Below the pieces are notes generated by a model. The model saw only the letters and a program-made list of their open reading frames with translations, was not told the origin of the DNA and searched no databases. A stretch of DNA of 64,000 nucleotides from Megachile rotundata (taxonomy: Eukaryota > Arthropoda > Insecta > Hymenoptera > Megachilidae). The position numbers and the translations under genes were made by a program. Positions 1 to 13,851 of this stretch are shown here, piece after piece. The number at the start of each line of letters is the position of its first letter. Within the stretch, counting starts at the first letter, position 1. Where the stretch lies: contig NC_134993.1 in the NCBI RefSeq assembly GCF_050947335.1, positions 1,488,001 through 1,552,000 of the forward strand, given 5' to 3'.

Positions 1-28
1 GTCACAATCCCACAATCACGATCACACA

Positions 29-1926
29 ATCACAATCACACAATCACAATCACACAATCACAATCACACAATCACAATCACACAATCACAATCACACAAT
101 CACAATCACACAATCACAATCACACAATCACAATCACACAATCACAATCACACAATCACAATCACACAATCACAATCACACAATCACAATCACACAATCA
201 CAATCACACAATCACAATCACACAATCACAATCACACAATCACAATCACACAATCACAATCACACAATCACAATCACACAATCACAATCACACAATCACA
301 ATCACACAATCACAATCACACAATCACAATCACACAATCACAATCACACAATCACAATCACACAATCACAATCACACAATCACAATCACACAATCACAAT
401 CACACAATCACAATCACACAATCACAATCACACAATCACAATCACACAATCACAATCACACAATCACAATCACACAATCACAATCACACAATCACAATCA
501 CACAATCACAATCACACAATCACAATCACACAATCACAATCACACAATCACAATCACACAATCACAATCACACAATCACAATCACACAATCACAATCACA
601 CAATCACAATCACACAATCACAATCACACAATCACAATCACACAATCACAATCACACAATCACAATCACACAATCACAATCACACAATCACAATCACACA
701 ATCACAATCACACAATCACAATCACACAATCACAATCACACAATCACAATCACACAATCACAATCACACAATCACAATCACACAATCACAATCACACAAT
801 CACAATCACACAATCACTATCACACAATCACAATCACACAATCACAATCACACAATCACAATCACACAATCACAATCACACAATCACAATCACACAATCA
901 CAATCACACAATCACAATCACACAATCACAATCACACAATCACAATCACACAATCACAATCACACAATCACAATCACACAATCACAATCACACAATCACA
1001 ATCACACAATCACAATCACACAATCACAATCACACAATCACAATCACACAATCACAATCACACAATCACAATCACACAATCACAATCACACAATCACAAT
1101 CACACAATCACAATCACACAATCACAATCACACAATCACAATCACACAATCACAATCACACAATCACAATCACACAATCACAATCACACAATCACAATCA
1201 CACAATCACAATCACACAATCACAATCACACAATCACAATCACACAATCACAATCACACAATCACAATCACACAATCACAATCACACAATCACAATCACA
1301 CAATCACAATCACACAATCACAATCACACAATCACAATCACACAATCACAATCACACAATCACAATCACACAATCACAATCACACAATCACAATCACACA
1401 ATCACAATCACACAATCACAATCACACAATCACAATCACACAATCACAATCACACAATCACAATCACACAATCACAATCACACAATCACAATCACACAAT
1501 CACAATCACACAATCACAATCACACAATCACAATCACACAATCACAATCACACAATCACAATCACACAATCACAATCACACAATCACAATCACAATCACA
1601 CAATCACAATCACAATCACACAATTACAATCACACAATCACAATCACACAATCACAATCACACAATCACAATCACACAATCACAATCACACAATCACAAT
1701 CACACAATCACAATCACACAATCACAATCACACAATCACAATCACACAATCACAATCACACAATCACAATCACACAATCACAATCACACAATCACAATCA
1801 CACAATCACAATCACACAATCACAATCACACAATCACAATCACACAATCACAATCACACAATCACAATCACACAATCACAATCACACAATCACAATCACA
1901 CAATCACAATCACACAATCACAATCA
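29..1926. repeat. Homogeneous 14-mer array A1 (~135 units)
   Basis: About 1.9 kb of nearly perfect ACACAATCACAATC units. The first 28 bases of the window are a divergent left flank (an AATCCCAC variant and a GATC variant), so the left border is just inside the window. Exceptions are one ACTATC variant near 815, two neighbouring units with an extra hexamer near 1585-1615, and an ATTAC variant at about 1624. The array ends at CGATCTCGAT (1927-1936), the border shared with five other arrays. Confidence 0.95.
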
Positions 1927-1936
1927 CGATCTCGAT
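1927..1936. other. Array-border motif CGATCTCGAT (copy 1 of 6)
   Basis: The motif marks the right end of a long 14-mer array here and at 12031, 24747, 45594, 50478 and 62298. I found it nowhere else. The shared sequence to its right shows that these are homologous borders, not independent events. Confidence 0.9.
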
Positions 1937-2906
1937 CACACAATCACAATCACACAATCACACAATCACAATCCCACAATCACAATCACACAATCACAGT
2001 CACACAATCACGATCACACAATCACGATCACACTATCACAATCACACAATCACAATTACACAAACACTATCACACAATCACGATCACACAATCACTATCA
2101 CACAATCACACAATCACACAGTCACAATCCCACAATCACGATCACACAATCACAATCACACAATCACAATCACACAATCACGATCACACAATCACAATCA
2201 CGCAGTCACACAGTCACAATCCCACAATCACGATCACACAATCACGATCGCACAGTCACGATCACACGATCACGATCACACAATCACAATCACATAATCA
2301 CAATCACACAATCACAATCACACAATCACGATCACACAATCACCATCACACACTCACCATCACACAATCACGATCACACAATCACGATCACACAATCACG
2401 ATCACACAATCACGATCACACAATCGCTATCACACAATCGTTATCACACAATCACAATCACACAATCACGATCACACAATCACCATCACACAATCACCAT
2501 CACACAATCACGATCACACAATCACGATCACACAATCACGATCAGACTATCACGATCACACAATCACGATCACACAATCACAGTCACACAATCACAATCA
2601 CACAATCACAATCACAATCACGATCACACAGTCACGACCACACGATCACGATCACACGATCATGATCACACAATCACAATCACACAATCACGATCACACA
2701 ATCACGATCACACAATCACGATCACACAATCACGATCACACAACCACGATCACACAATCGCTATCACACAATCGCTATCACACAATCACGATCGCACAAT
2801 CACGATCACACAATCACGATCACAATATCACAATCACACAGTCACACAATCACAATCACAATCACAATCACAATCACGATCACAGAATCACAATCACACA
2901 GTCACG
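1927..2906. repeat. Divergent right flank D1 of array A1
   Basis: GATC-rich 14-mers starting with CGATCTCGAT. The first ~200 bp match 12031-12230, 24747-24946, 45594 onward, 50478 onward and 62298 onward, including an ATTACACAAACACTATC variant near 2055. The last ~415 bp (from about 2491) match 6677-7091 in the next repeat copy. It lacks a segment of about 330-350 bp that is present in the 12.2-12.6 kb version. No gene-like content. Confidence 0.9.
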
Positions 2907-3332
2907 CAATCACAATCACAATCGCAATCACAATCACAATCACAATCACAATCACAATCACAATCACAATCACAATCACAATCACAATCACAATCACAAT
3001 CACAATCACAATCACAATCACAATCACAATCACAATCACAATCACAATCACAATCACAATCACAATCACAATCACAATCACAATCACAATCACAATCACA
3101 ATCACAATCACAATCACAATCACAATCACAATCACAATCACAATCACAATCACAATCACAATCACAATCACAATCACAATCACAATCACAATCACAATCA
3201 CAATCACAATCACAATCACAATCACAATCACAATCACAATCACAATCACAATCACAATCACAATCACAATCACAATCACAATCACAATCACAATCACAAT
3301 CACAATCACAATCACAATCACAATCACAATCA
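2907..3332. repeat. Pure hexamer array H1 (~71 copies of CACAAT)
   Basis: This is the longest uninterrupted hexamer tract in the window, with one CGCAAT variant near 2922. The left border is CACAGTCACGCAATC and the right border is followed by the ATCACATCAC junction (near 3340). Its counterpart at 7092-7309 has the same borders but is about 210 bp (35 hexamers) shorter. On the minus strand two frames stay open and would spell Cys-Asp or Ile-Val dipeptide repeats; these are artefacts. Confidence 0.95.
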
Positions 3333-3881
3333 CACAATCACATCACACAATCACGATCACACAATCACGACCACACAATCAGGATCACACAATCACGATC
3401 ACACAAACACGATCACACAATCACGTTCACACAATTACGATCACACAATCACGATCACACAAACACGATCACACAATCACGATCACACAATCACGATCAC
3501 ACAATCACAGTCACACAATCACGATCACACACTCCCAATCACACAATCACAATCACACAATCACGATCACACAATCACGATCACACAATCACGATCACAC
3601 AATCACGATCACACAATCACGATCACACTATCACGATCACACAATCACGGTCACACAATCACGATCACACAATCACGATCACACAATCACTATCACAAAA
3701 TCACAATCACACAGTCACACAATCACAATCACAATCAGACAATCACAAACACACAATCACGATCACACAATCACGATCACACAATCACGATCACTCAATC
3801 ACAAACACACAGTCGCGATCACACGATCAGGATCACACGATCACGATCACACAATCACAATCCCACAATCAAGGCCACACA
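3333..3881. repeat. Divergent block F1 after hexamer array
   Basis: Variant 14-mers carrying a recognisable barcode: the ATCACATCAC junction, ACTCCCAATC near 3531, ACTATCACAAAATC near 3691, and CAGACAATCACAAACAC near 3736. Copies lie at 4873-5420, 7310-7857 and 8849-9396. More distant relatives are at 14650-15190, 19360-19941, 21104-21660, 27309-27869, 29024-29560 and, shortened, 35308-35645. The only difference I noticed from the 4.9 kb copy is A instead of T at 3407. Confidence 0.9.
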
Positions 3882-4621
3882 ATGACGATCACACAATCAC
3901 CATCACACAATCTCGACCACACAATCACGATCACACAATCACGATCACACAATCACGTTCACACAATAACAAACACACAGTCGCGATCACTCGATCACGA
4001 TCACACAATCACGATCACACAGTCACGATCACACAATCACAATCACACAATCACGATCACACAATCACGATCACATAATCACGATCACACAATCACGATC
4101 ACACAATCACCATCACACAATCACGATCACACAATCACGATCACACAATCACGATCACACAATCACCATCACACAATCACAATCACACAATCAAGGTCAC
4201 AGAATGACGATCACACAATCACCATCACACAATCACGACCACACAATCACGATCACACAATCACGCTCACACAATCACGATCACACAATCACGTTCACAC
4301 AATCACAAACACACAGTCGCGATCACACGATCACGATCACACAATCACGATCACACAGTCACGATCACACAATCACAATCACACAATCACGATCACACAA
4401 TCACCATCACACAATCACGATCACACAATCACGATCACACAATCACGATCACACTATCACGATCACACAATCACAGTCACACAATCACAATCACACAATC
4501 ACAATCACAATCACGATCACACAGTCACGATCACACAATCACGATCACACGATCACGATCACACAATCACAATCACACAATCGTTATCACACAATCACCA
4601 TCACACAATCAAGGCCACACA
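3882..4621. repeat. P module copy 1 (740 bp)
   Basis: It begins at ATGACGATC just after AATCAAGGCCACACA and ends at the next AATCAAGGCCACACA. Internal barcodes are ATCTCGACC, an AATAAC variant in the first ~90 bp, a CATAATC variant (~4074), a second marker with CACAGAATGACG (4204), and ATCGTTATC near the end. It is followed by ATGAGG, a short 14-mer run, and hexamer array H2. Eight other copies exist at 5421, 7858, 9397, 43928, 48862, 54030 (truncated), 60184 and 62674. Confidence 0.93.
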
Positions 4622-4872
4622 ATGAGGATCACACAATCACCATCACACAATCACAATCACACAATCACAATCACACAATCACAATCACACAATCACAATC
4701 ACACAATCACAATCACAATCACAATCACAATCACAATCACAATCACAATCACAATCACAATCACAATCACAATCACAATCACAATCACAATCACAATCAC
4801 AATCACAATCACAATCACAATCACAATCACAATCACAATCACAATCACAATCACAATCACAATCACAATCAC
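4622..4872. repeat. Short 14-mer run and hexamer array H2 (4705-4872)
   Basis: About 80 bp of 14-mers starting with the ATGAGG variant pass directly into about 28 pure hexamers. The right border is the ATCACATCAC junction at about 4879. This element recurs unchanged in length at 8598-8848, exactly 3,976 bp downstream. Confidence 0.93.
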
Positions 4873-5420
4873 ACAATCACATCACACAATCACGATCACA
4901 CAATCACGACCACACAATCAGGATCACACAATCACGATCACACAATCACGATCACACAATCACGTTCACACAATTACGATCACACAATCACGATCACACA
5001 AACACGATCACACAATCACGATCACACAATCACGATCACACAATCACAGTCACACAATCACGATCACACACTCCCAATCACACAATCACAATCACACAAT
5101 CACGATCACACAATCACGATCACACAATCACGATCACACAATCACGATCACACAATCACGATCACACTATCACGATCACACAATCACGGTCACACAATCA
5201 CGATCACACAATCACGATCACACAATCACTATCACAAAATCACAATCACACAGTCACACAATCACAATCACAATCAGACAATCACAAACACACAATCACG
5301 ATCACACAATCACGATCACACAATCACGATCACTCAATCACAAACACACAGTCGCGATCACACGATCAGGATCACACGATCACGATCACACAATCACAAT
5401 CCCACAATCAAGGCCACACA
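4873..5420. repeat. Divergent block F2
   Basis: Near-identical copy of 3333-3881 at an offset of 1,539 bp, with the same barcode (ACTCCCAATC, ACAAAATC, CAGACAATC). Together with the following P module it forms the second half of the first nested repeat. Confidence 0.92.
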
Positions 5421-6160
5421 ATGACGATCACACAATCACCATCACACAATCTCGACCACACAATCACGATCACACAATCACGATCACACAATCACGTTCA
5501 CACAATAACAAACACACAGTCGCGATCACTCGATCACGATCACACAATCACGATCACACAGTCACGATCACACAATCACAATCACACAATCACGATCACA
5601 CAATCACGATCACATAATCACGATCACACAATCACGATCACACAATCACCATCACACAATCACGATCACACAATCACGATCACACAATCACGATCACACA
5701 ATCACCATCACACAATCACAATCACACAATCAAGGTCACAGAATGACGATCACACAATCACCATCACACAATCACGACCACACAATCACGATCACACAAT
5801 CACGCTCACACAATCACGATCACACAATCACGTTCACACAATCACAAACACACAGTCGCGATCACACGATCACGATCACACAATCACGATCACACAGTCA
5901 CGATCACACAATCACAATCACACAATCACGATCACACAATCACCATCACACAATCACGATCACACAATCACGATCACACAATCACGATCACACTATCACG
6001 ATCACACAATCACAGTCACACAATCACAATCACACAATCACAATCACAATCACGATCACACAGTCACGATCACACAATCACGATCACACGATCACGATCA
6101 CACAATCACAATCACACAATCGTTATCACACAATCACCATCACACAATCAAGGCCACACA
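5421..6160. repeat. P module copy 2 (740 bp)
   Basis: Copy of 3882-4621 at an offset of 1,539 bp; I saw no difference over its length. Unlike copy 1 it is followed by a homogeneous 14-mer array, not by hexamers. The switch between states therefore occurs immediately after the module. Confidence 0.93.
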
Positions 6161-6676
6161 ATGAGGATCACACAATCACCATCACACAATCACAATCACA
6201 CAATCACAATCACACAATCACAATCACACAATCACAATCACACAATCACAATCACACAATCACAATCACACAATCACAATCACACAATCACAATCACACA
6301 ATCACAATCACACAATCACAATCACACAATCACAATCACACAATCACAATCACACAATCACAATCACACAATCACAATCACACAATCACAATCACACAAT
6401 CACAATCACACAATCACAATCACACAATCACAATCACACAATCACAATCACACAATCACAATCACACAATCACAATCACACAATCACAATCACACAATCA
6501 CAATCACACAATCACAATCACACAATCACAATCACACAATCACAATCACACAATCACAATCACACAATCACAATCACACAATCACAATCAGACAATCACA
6601 ATCACACAATCACAATCACACAATCACAATCACACAATCACAATCACACAATCACAATCACACAATCACAATCACA
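6161..6676. repeat. Homogeneous 14-mer array (~36 units)
   Basis: Canonical 14-mers starting with the ATGAGG variant unit after a P module. One CAGACAATC variant is present near 6590. The right border is not CGATCTCGAT but ACCATCACACAATCACG, which starts the copy of 2491-2906. The array thus lies between the two 3,976-bp repeat copies. Confidence 0.94.
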
Positions 6677-7091
6677 CAATCACCATCACACAATCACGAT
6701 CACACAATCACGATCACACAATCACGATCAGACTATCACGATCACACAATCACGATCACACAATCACAGTCACACAATCACAATCACACAATCACAATCA
6801 CAATCACGATCACACAGTCACGACCACACGATCACGATCACACGATCATGATCACACAATCACAATCACACAATCACGATCACACAATCACGATCACACA
6901 ATCACGATCACACAATCACGATCACACAACCACGATCACACAATCGCTATCACACAATCGCTATCACACAATCACGATCGCACAATCACGATCACACAAT
7001 CACGATCACAATATCACAATCACACAGTCACACAATCACAATCACAATCACAATCACAATCACGATCACAGAATCACAATCACACAGTCAC
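6677..7091. repeat. Divergent block, copy of 2491-2906
   Basis: It carries ACGATCAGACTATC, CACAGTCACGACC, a CATGATC variant (6848) and paired ATCGCTATC units in the same order as 2491-2906. The offset is 4,186 bp here and drops to 3,976 after the hexamer array, because that array is shorter in this copy. Confidence 0.92.
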
Positions 7092-7309
7092 GCAATCACA
7101 ATCACAATCGCAATCACAATCACAATCACAATCACAATCACAATCACAATCACAATCACAATCACAATCACAATCACAATCACAATCACAATCACAATCA
7201 CAATCACAATCACAATCACAATCACAATCACAATCACAATCACAATCACAATCACAATCACAATCACAATCACAATCACAATCACAATCACAATCACAAT
7301 CACAATCAC
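7092..7309. repeat. Hexamer array H3 (~36 copies)
   Basis: Same borders and same early CGCAAT variant as H1 (2907-3332), but about 35 hexamers shorter. The flanks on both sides are essentially identical, so length change in the hexamer tract is the main difference between the two copies. Confidence 0.95.
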
Positions 7310-7857
7310 ACAATCACATCACACAATCACGATCACACAATCACGACCACACAATCAGGATCACACAATCACGATCACACAATCACGATCACACAATCAC
7401 GTTCACACAATTACGATCACACAATCACGATCACACAAACACGATCACACAATCACGATCACACAATCACGATCACACAATCACAGTCACACAATCACGA
7501 TCACACACTCCCAATCACACAATCACAATCACACAATCACGATCACACAATCACGATCACACAATCACGATCACACAATCACGATCACACAATCACGATC
7601 ACACTATCACGATCACACAATCACGGTCACACAATCACGATCACACAATCACGATCACACAATCACTATCACAAAATCACAATCACACAGTCACACAATC
7701 ACAATCACAATCAGACAATCACAAACACACAATCACGATCACACAATCACGATCACACAATCACGATCACTCAATCACAAACACACAGTCGCGATCACAC
7801 GATCAGGATCACACGATCACGATCACACAATCACAATCCCACAATCAAGGCCACACA
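7310..7857. repeat. Divergent block F3
   Basis: Copy of 3333-3881 at offset 3,976 with the ATCACATCAC junction, ACTCCCAATC and ACAAAATC barcodes. It has T where F1 has A at 3407, so it agrees with F2 at this position. Confidence 0.92.
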
Positions 7858-8597
7858 ATGACGATCACACAATCACCATCACACAATCTCGACCACACAA
7901 TCACGATCACACAATCACGATCACACAATCACGTTCACACAATAACAAACACACAGTCGCGATCACTCGATCACGATCACACAATCACGATCACACAGTC
8001 ACGATCACACAATCACAATCACACAATCACGATCACACAATCACGATCACATAATCACGATCACACAATCACGATCACACAATCACCATCACACAATCAC
8101 GATCACACAATCACGATCACACAATCACGATCACACAATCACCATCACACAATCACAATCACACAATCAAGGTCACAGAATGACGATCACACAATCACCA
8201 TCACACAATCACGACCACACAATCACGATCACACAATCACGCTCACACAATCACGATCACACAATCACGTTCACACAATCACAAACACACAGTCGCGATC
8301 ACACGATCACGATCACACAATCACGATCACACAGTCACGATCACACAATCACAATCACACAATCACGATCACACAATCACCATCACACAATCACGATCAC
8401 ACAATCACGATCACACAATCACGATCACACTATCACGATCACACAATCACAGTCACACAATCACAATCACACAATCACAATCACAATCACGATCACACAG
8501 TCACGATCACACAATCACGATCACACGATCACGATCACACAATCACAATCACACAATCGTTATCACACAATCACCATCACACAATCAAGGCCACACA
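7858..8597. repeat. P module copy 3
   Basis: Copy of 3882-4621 at offset 3,976, with the same internal markers (AATAAC, CATAATC, CACAGAATGACG at 8180, ATCGTTATC). It is followed by the same short 14-mer run and hexamer array as copy 1. Confidence 0.93.
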
Positions 8598-8848
8598 ATG
8601 AGGATCACACAATCACCATCACACAATCACAATCACACAATCACAATCACACAATCACAATCACACAATCACAATCACACAATCACAATCACAATCACAA
8701 TCACAATCACAATCACAATCACAATCACAATCACAATCACAATCACAATCACAATCACAATCACAATCACAATCACAATCACAATCACAATCACAATCAC
8801 AATCACAATCACAATCACAATCACAATCACAATCACAATCACAATCAC
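8598..8848. repeat. Short 14-mer run and hexamer array H4 (8681-8848)
   Basis: Copy of 4622-4872 at offset 3,976 with identical hexamer count. This contrasts with the H1/H3 pair, which differ by 210 bp. Confidence 0.93.
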
Positions 8849-9396
8849 ACAATCACATCACACAATCACGATCACACAATCACGACCACACAATCAGGAT
8901 CACACAATCACGATCACACAATCACGATCACACAATCACGTTCACACAATTACGATCACACAATCACGATCACACAAACACGATCACACAATCACGATCA
9001 CACAATCACGATCACACAATCACAGTCACACAATCACGATCACACACTCCCAATCACACAATCACAATCACACAATCACGATCACACAATCACGATCACA
9101 CAATCACGATCACACAATCACGATCACACAATCACGATCACACTATCACGATCACACAATCACGGTCACACAATCACGATCACACAATCACGATCACACA
9201 ATCACTATCACAAAATCACAATCACACAGTCACACAATCACAATCACAATCAGACAATCACAAACACACAATCACGATCACACAATCACGATCACACAAT
9301 CACGATCACTCAATCACAAACACACAGTCGCGATCACACGATCAGGATCACACGATCACGATCACACAATCACAATCCCACAATCAAGGCCACACA
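8849..9396. repeat. Divergent block F4
   Basis: Copy of 4873-5420 at offset 3,976, carrying the full F barcode and leading into the fourth P module. Confidence 0.92.
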
Positions 9397-10136
9397 ATGA
9401 CGATCACACAATCACCATCACACAATCTCGACCACACAATCACGATCACACAATCACGATCACACAATCACGTTCACACAATAACAAACACACAGTCGCG
9501 ATCACTCGATCACGATCACACAATCACGATCACACAGTCACGATCACACAATCACAATCACACAATCACGATCACACAATCACGATCACATAATCACGAT
9601 CACACAATCACGATCACACAATCACCATCACACAATCACGATCACACAATCACGATCACACAATCACGATCACACAATCACCATCACACAATCACAATCA
9701 CACAATCAAGGTCACAGAATGACGATCACACAATCACCATCACACAATCACGACCACACAATCACGATCACACAATCACGCTCACACAATCACGATCACA
9801 CAATCACGTTCACACAATCACAAACACACAGTCGCGATCACACGATCACGATCACACAATCACGATCACACAGTCACGATCACACAATCACAATCACACA
9901 ATCACGATCACACAATCACCATCACACAATCACGATCACACAATCACGATCACACAATCACGATCACACTATCACGATCACACAATCACAGTCACACAAT
10001 CACAATCACACAATCACAATCACAATCACGATCACACAGTCACGATCACACAATCACGATCACACGATCACGATCACACAATCACAATCACACAATCGTT
10101 ATCACACAATCACCATCACACAATCAAGGCCACACA
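9397..10136. repeat. P module copy 4
   Basis: Copy of 5421-6160 at offset 3,976. It is followed by ATGAGG and a long 14-mer array, as copy 2 is. It closes the nested 3,976-bp duplication. Confidence 0.93.
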
Positions 10137-12030
10137 ATGAGGATCACACAATCACCATCACACAATCACAATCACACAATCACAATCACACAATCACAAT
10201 CACACAATCACAATCACACAATCACAATCACACAATCACAATCACACAATCACAATCACACAATCACAATCACACAATCACAATCACACAATCACAATCA
10301 CACAATCACAATCACACAATCACAATCACACAATCACAATCACACAATCACAATCACACAATCACAATCACACAATCACAATCACACAATCACAATCACA
10401 CAATCACAATCACACAATCACAATCACACAATCACAATCACACAATCACAATCACACAATCACAATCACACAATCACAATCACACAATCACAATCACACA
10501 ATCACAATCACACAATCACAATCACACAATCACAATCACACAATCACAATCACACAATCACAATCACACAATCACAATCACACGATCACAATCACACGAT
10601 CACAATCACACGATCACAATCACACGATCACAATCACACAATCACAATCACACAATCACAATCACACAATCACAATCACACAATCACAATCACACAATCA
10701 CAATCACACAATCACAATCACACAATCACAATCACACAATCACAATCACACAATCACAATCACACAATCACAATCACACAATCACAATCACACAATCACA
10801 ATCACACAATCACAATCACACAATCACAATCACACAATCACAATCACACAATCACAATCACACAATCACAATCACACAATCACAATCACACAATCACAAT
10901 CACACAATCACAATCACACAATCACAATCACACAATCACAATCACACAATCACAATCACACAATCACAATCACACAATCACAATCACACAATCACAATCA
11001 CACAATCACAATCACACAATCACAATCACACAATCACAATCACACAATCACAATCACACAATCACAATCACACAATCACAATCACACAATCACAATCACA
11101 CAATCACAATCACACAATCACAATCACACAATCACAATCACACAATCACAATCACACAATCACAATCACACAATCACAATCACACAATCACAATCACACA
11201 ATCACAATCACACAATCACAATCACACAATCACAATCACACAACCACAATCACACAATCACAATCACACAATCACAATCACACAATCACAATCACACAAT
11301 CACAATCACACAATCACAATCACACAATCACAATCACACAATCACAATCACACAATCACAATCACACAATCACAATCACACAATCACAATCACACAATCA
11401 CAATCACACAATCACAATCACACAATCACAATCACACAATCACAATCACACAATCACAATCACACAATCACAATCACACAATCACAATCACACAATCACA
11501 ATCACACAATCACAATCACACAATCACAATCACACAATCACAATCACACAATCACAATCACACAATCACAATCACACAATCACAATCACACAATCACAAT
11601 CACACAATCACAATCACACAATCACAATCACACAATCACAATCACACAATCACAATCACACAATCACAATCACACAATCACAATCACACAATCACAATCA
11701 CACAATCACAATCACACAATCACAATCACACAATCACAATCACACAATCACAATCACACAATCACAATCACACAATCACAATCACACAATCACAATCACA
11801 CAATCACAATCACACAATCACAATCACACAATCACAATCACACAATCACAATCACACAATCACAATCACACAATCACAATCACACAATCACAATCACACA
11901 ATCACAATCACACAATCACAATCACACAATCACAATCACACAATCACAATCACACAATCACACAATCACAATCACACAATCACAATCACACAATCACAAT
12001 CACACAATCACAATCACACAATCACAATCA
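10137..12030. repeat. Homogeneous 14-mer array A2 (~134 units)
   Basis: Canonical units from the ATGAGG border to CGATCTCGAT (12031-12040). Internal landmarks are four consecutive units with ACGATC in place of one ACAATC at about 10583-10630, one CAACCAC variant near 11241, and one missing hexamer (two octamers in a row) near 11953. It is comparable in length to A1 and much longer than its paralogue at 24005-24746. Confidence 0.95.
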
Positions 12031-13465
12031 CGATCTCGATCACACAATCACAATCACACAATCACACAATCACAATCCCACAATCACAATCACACAATCA
12101 CAGTCACACAATCACGATCACACAATCACGATCACACTATCACAATCACACAATCACAATTACACAAACACTATCACACAATCACGATCACACAATCACT
12201 ATCACACAATCACACAATCACACAGTCACAATCACACAATCACGATCACACAATCACAATCACACAATCACAATCACACAATCACACAATCACAATCCCA
12301 CAATCACAATCACACAATCACAGTCACACAATCACAATCACACAATCACACAGTCACAATCCCACAATCACGATCACACAATCACGATCGCACAGTCACG
12401 ATCACACAATCACAATCACACAATCACAATCACACAATCACAGTCACACAATCACAGTCACACAATCACAATCACACAATCACAATTACACAAACACGAT
12501 CACACAATCACGATCACACAATCACGATCACACAATCACTATCACACAATCACACAATCACACAGTCACAATCCCACAATCACGATCACACAATCACAAT
12601 CACACAATCACAATCACACAATCACGATCACACAATCACAATCACGCAGTCACACAGTCACAATCCCACAATCACGATCACACAATCACGATCGCACAGT
12701 CACGATCACACGATCACGATCACACAATCACAATCACACAATCACAATCACACAATCACAATCACACAATCACGATCACACAATCACCATCACACACTCA
12801 CCATCACACAATCACGATCACACAATCACGATCACACAATCACGATCACACTATCACGATCACACAATCACAGTCACACAATCACAATCACACAATCACA
12901 ATCACAATCACGATCACACAGTCACGATCACACGATCACGATTACACGATCACGATCACACAATCACGATCACACAATCACGATCACACAATCGCTATCA
13001 CACAATCGCTATCACACAATCACAATCACACAATCACGATCACAGAATCACCATCACACAATCACCATCACACAGTCACGATCACACAATCACGATCACA
13101 CAATCACGATCAGACTATCACGATCACACAATCACAGTCACACAATCACAATCACACAATCACAATCACAATCACGATCACACAGTCACGACCACACGAT
13201 CACGATCACACGATCATGATCACACAATCACAATCACACAATCACGATCACACAATCACGATCACACAATCACGATCACACAATCACCATCACACAACCA
13301 CGATCACACAATCGCTATCACACAATCGCTATCACACAATCACGATCACACAATCACGATCACACAATCACGATCACAATATCACAATCACACAGTCACA
13401 CAATCACAATCACAATCACAATCACAATCACAATCACGATCACAGAATCACAATCACACAGTCAC
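12031..13465. repeat. Divergent right flank D2 of array A2
   Basis: It starts with CGATCTCGAT and the ATTACACAAACACTATC variant as in D1. It then has about 330-350 extra bp with a second ATTACACAAACAC (near 12484, about 326 bp after the first), apparently an internal tandem duplication. The rest resembles 2127-2906. A nearly collinear copy is at 24747-26111 (offset 12,716). Confidence 0.9.
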
Positions 13466-13851
13466 ACAATCACAATCACAATCACAATCGCAATCACAAT
13501 CACAATCACAATCACAATCACAATCACAATCACAATCACAATCACAATCACAATCACACTCACAATCACAATCACAATCACAATCACAATCACAATCACA
13601 ATCACAATCACAATCACAATCACAATCACAATCACAATCACAATCACAATCACAATCACAATCACAATCACAATCACAATCACAATCACAATCACAATCA
13701 CAATCACAATCACAATCACAATCACAATCACAATCACAATCACAATCACAATCACAATCACAATCACAATCACAATCACAATCACAATCACAATCACAAT
13801 CACAATCACAATCACAATCACAATCACAATCACAATCACAATCACAATCAC
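13466..13851. repeat. Hexamer array H5 (~64 copies)
   Basis: Pure hexamers with two internal landmarks: CGCAAT near 13490 and a CACACTCAC variant near 13558. The right border is ACGATCACACAATC, not the ATCACATCAC junction. Its copy at 26112-26491 keeps both landmarks and is one hexamer shorter. Confidence 0.95.

Noticed and set aside
29..1926. CRISPR-like direct repeats
   Set aside because: There are no unique spacers of constant length between repeats. Units abut directly and are 6, 8 or 14 bp, with no cas genes nearby.
3882..3890. ATGACG as a biologically used start codon in the P module
   Set aside because: The same marker occurs about 90 times in different contexts and frames, including overlapping frames with no conserved downstream reading frame. 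It is a module marker, not a start signal.
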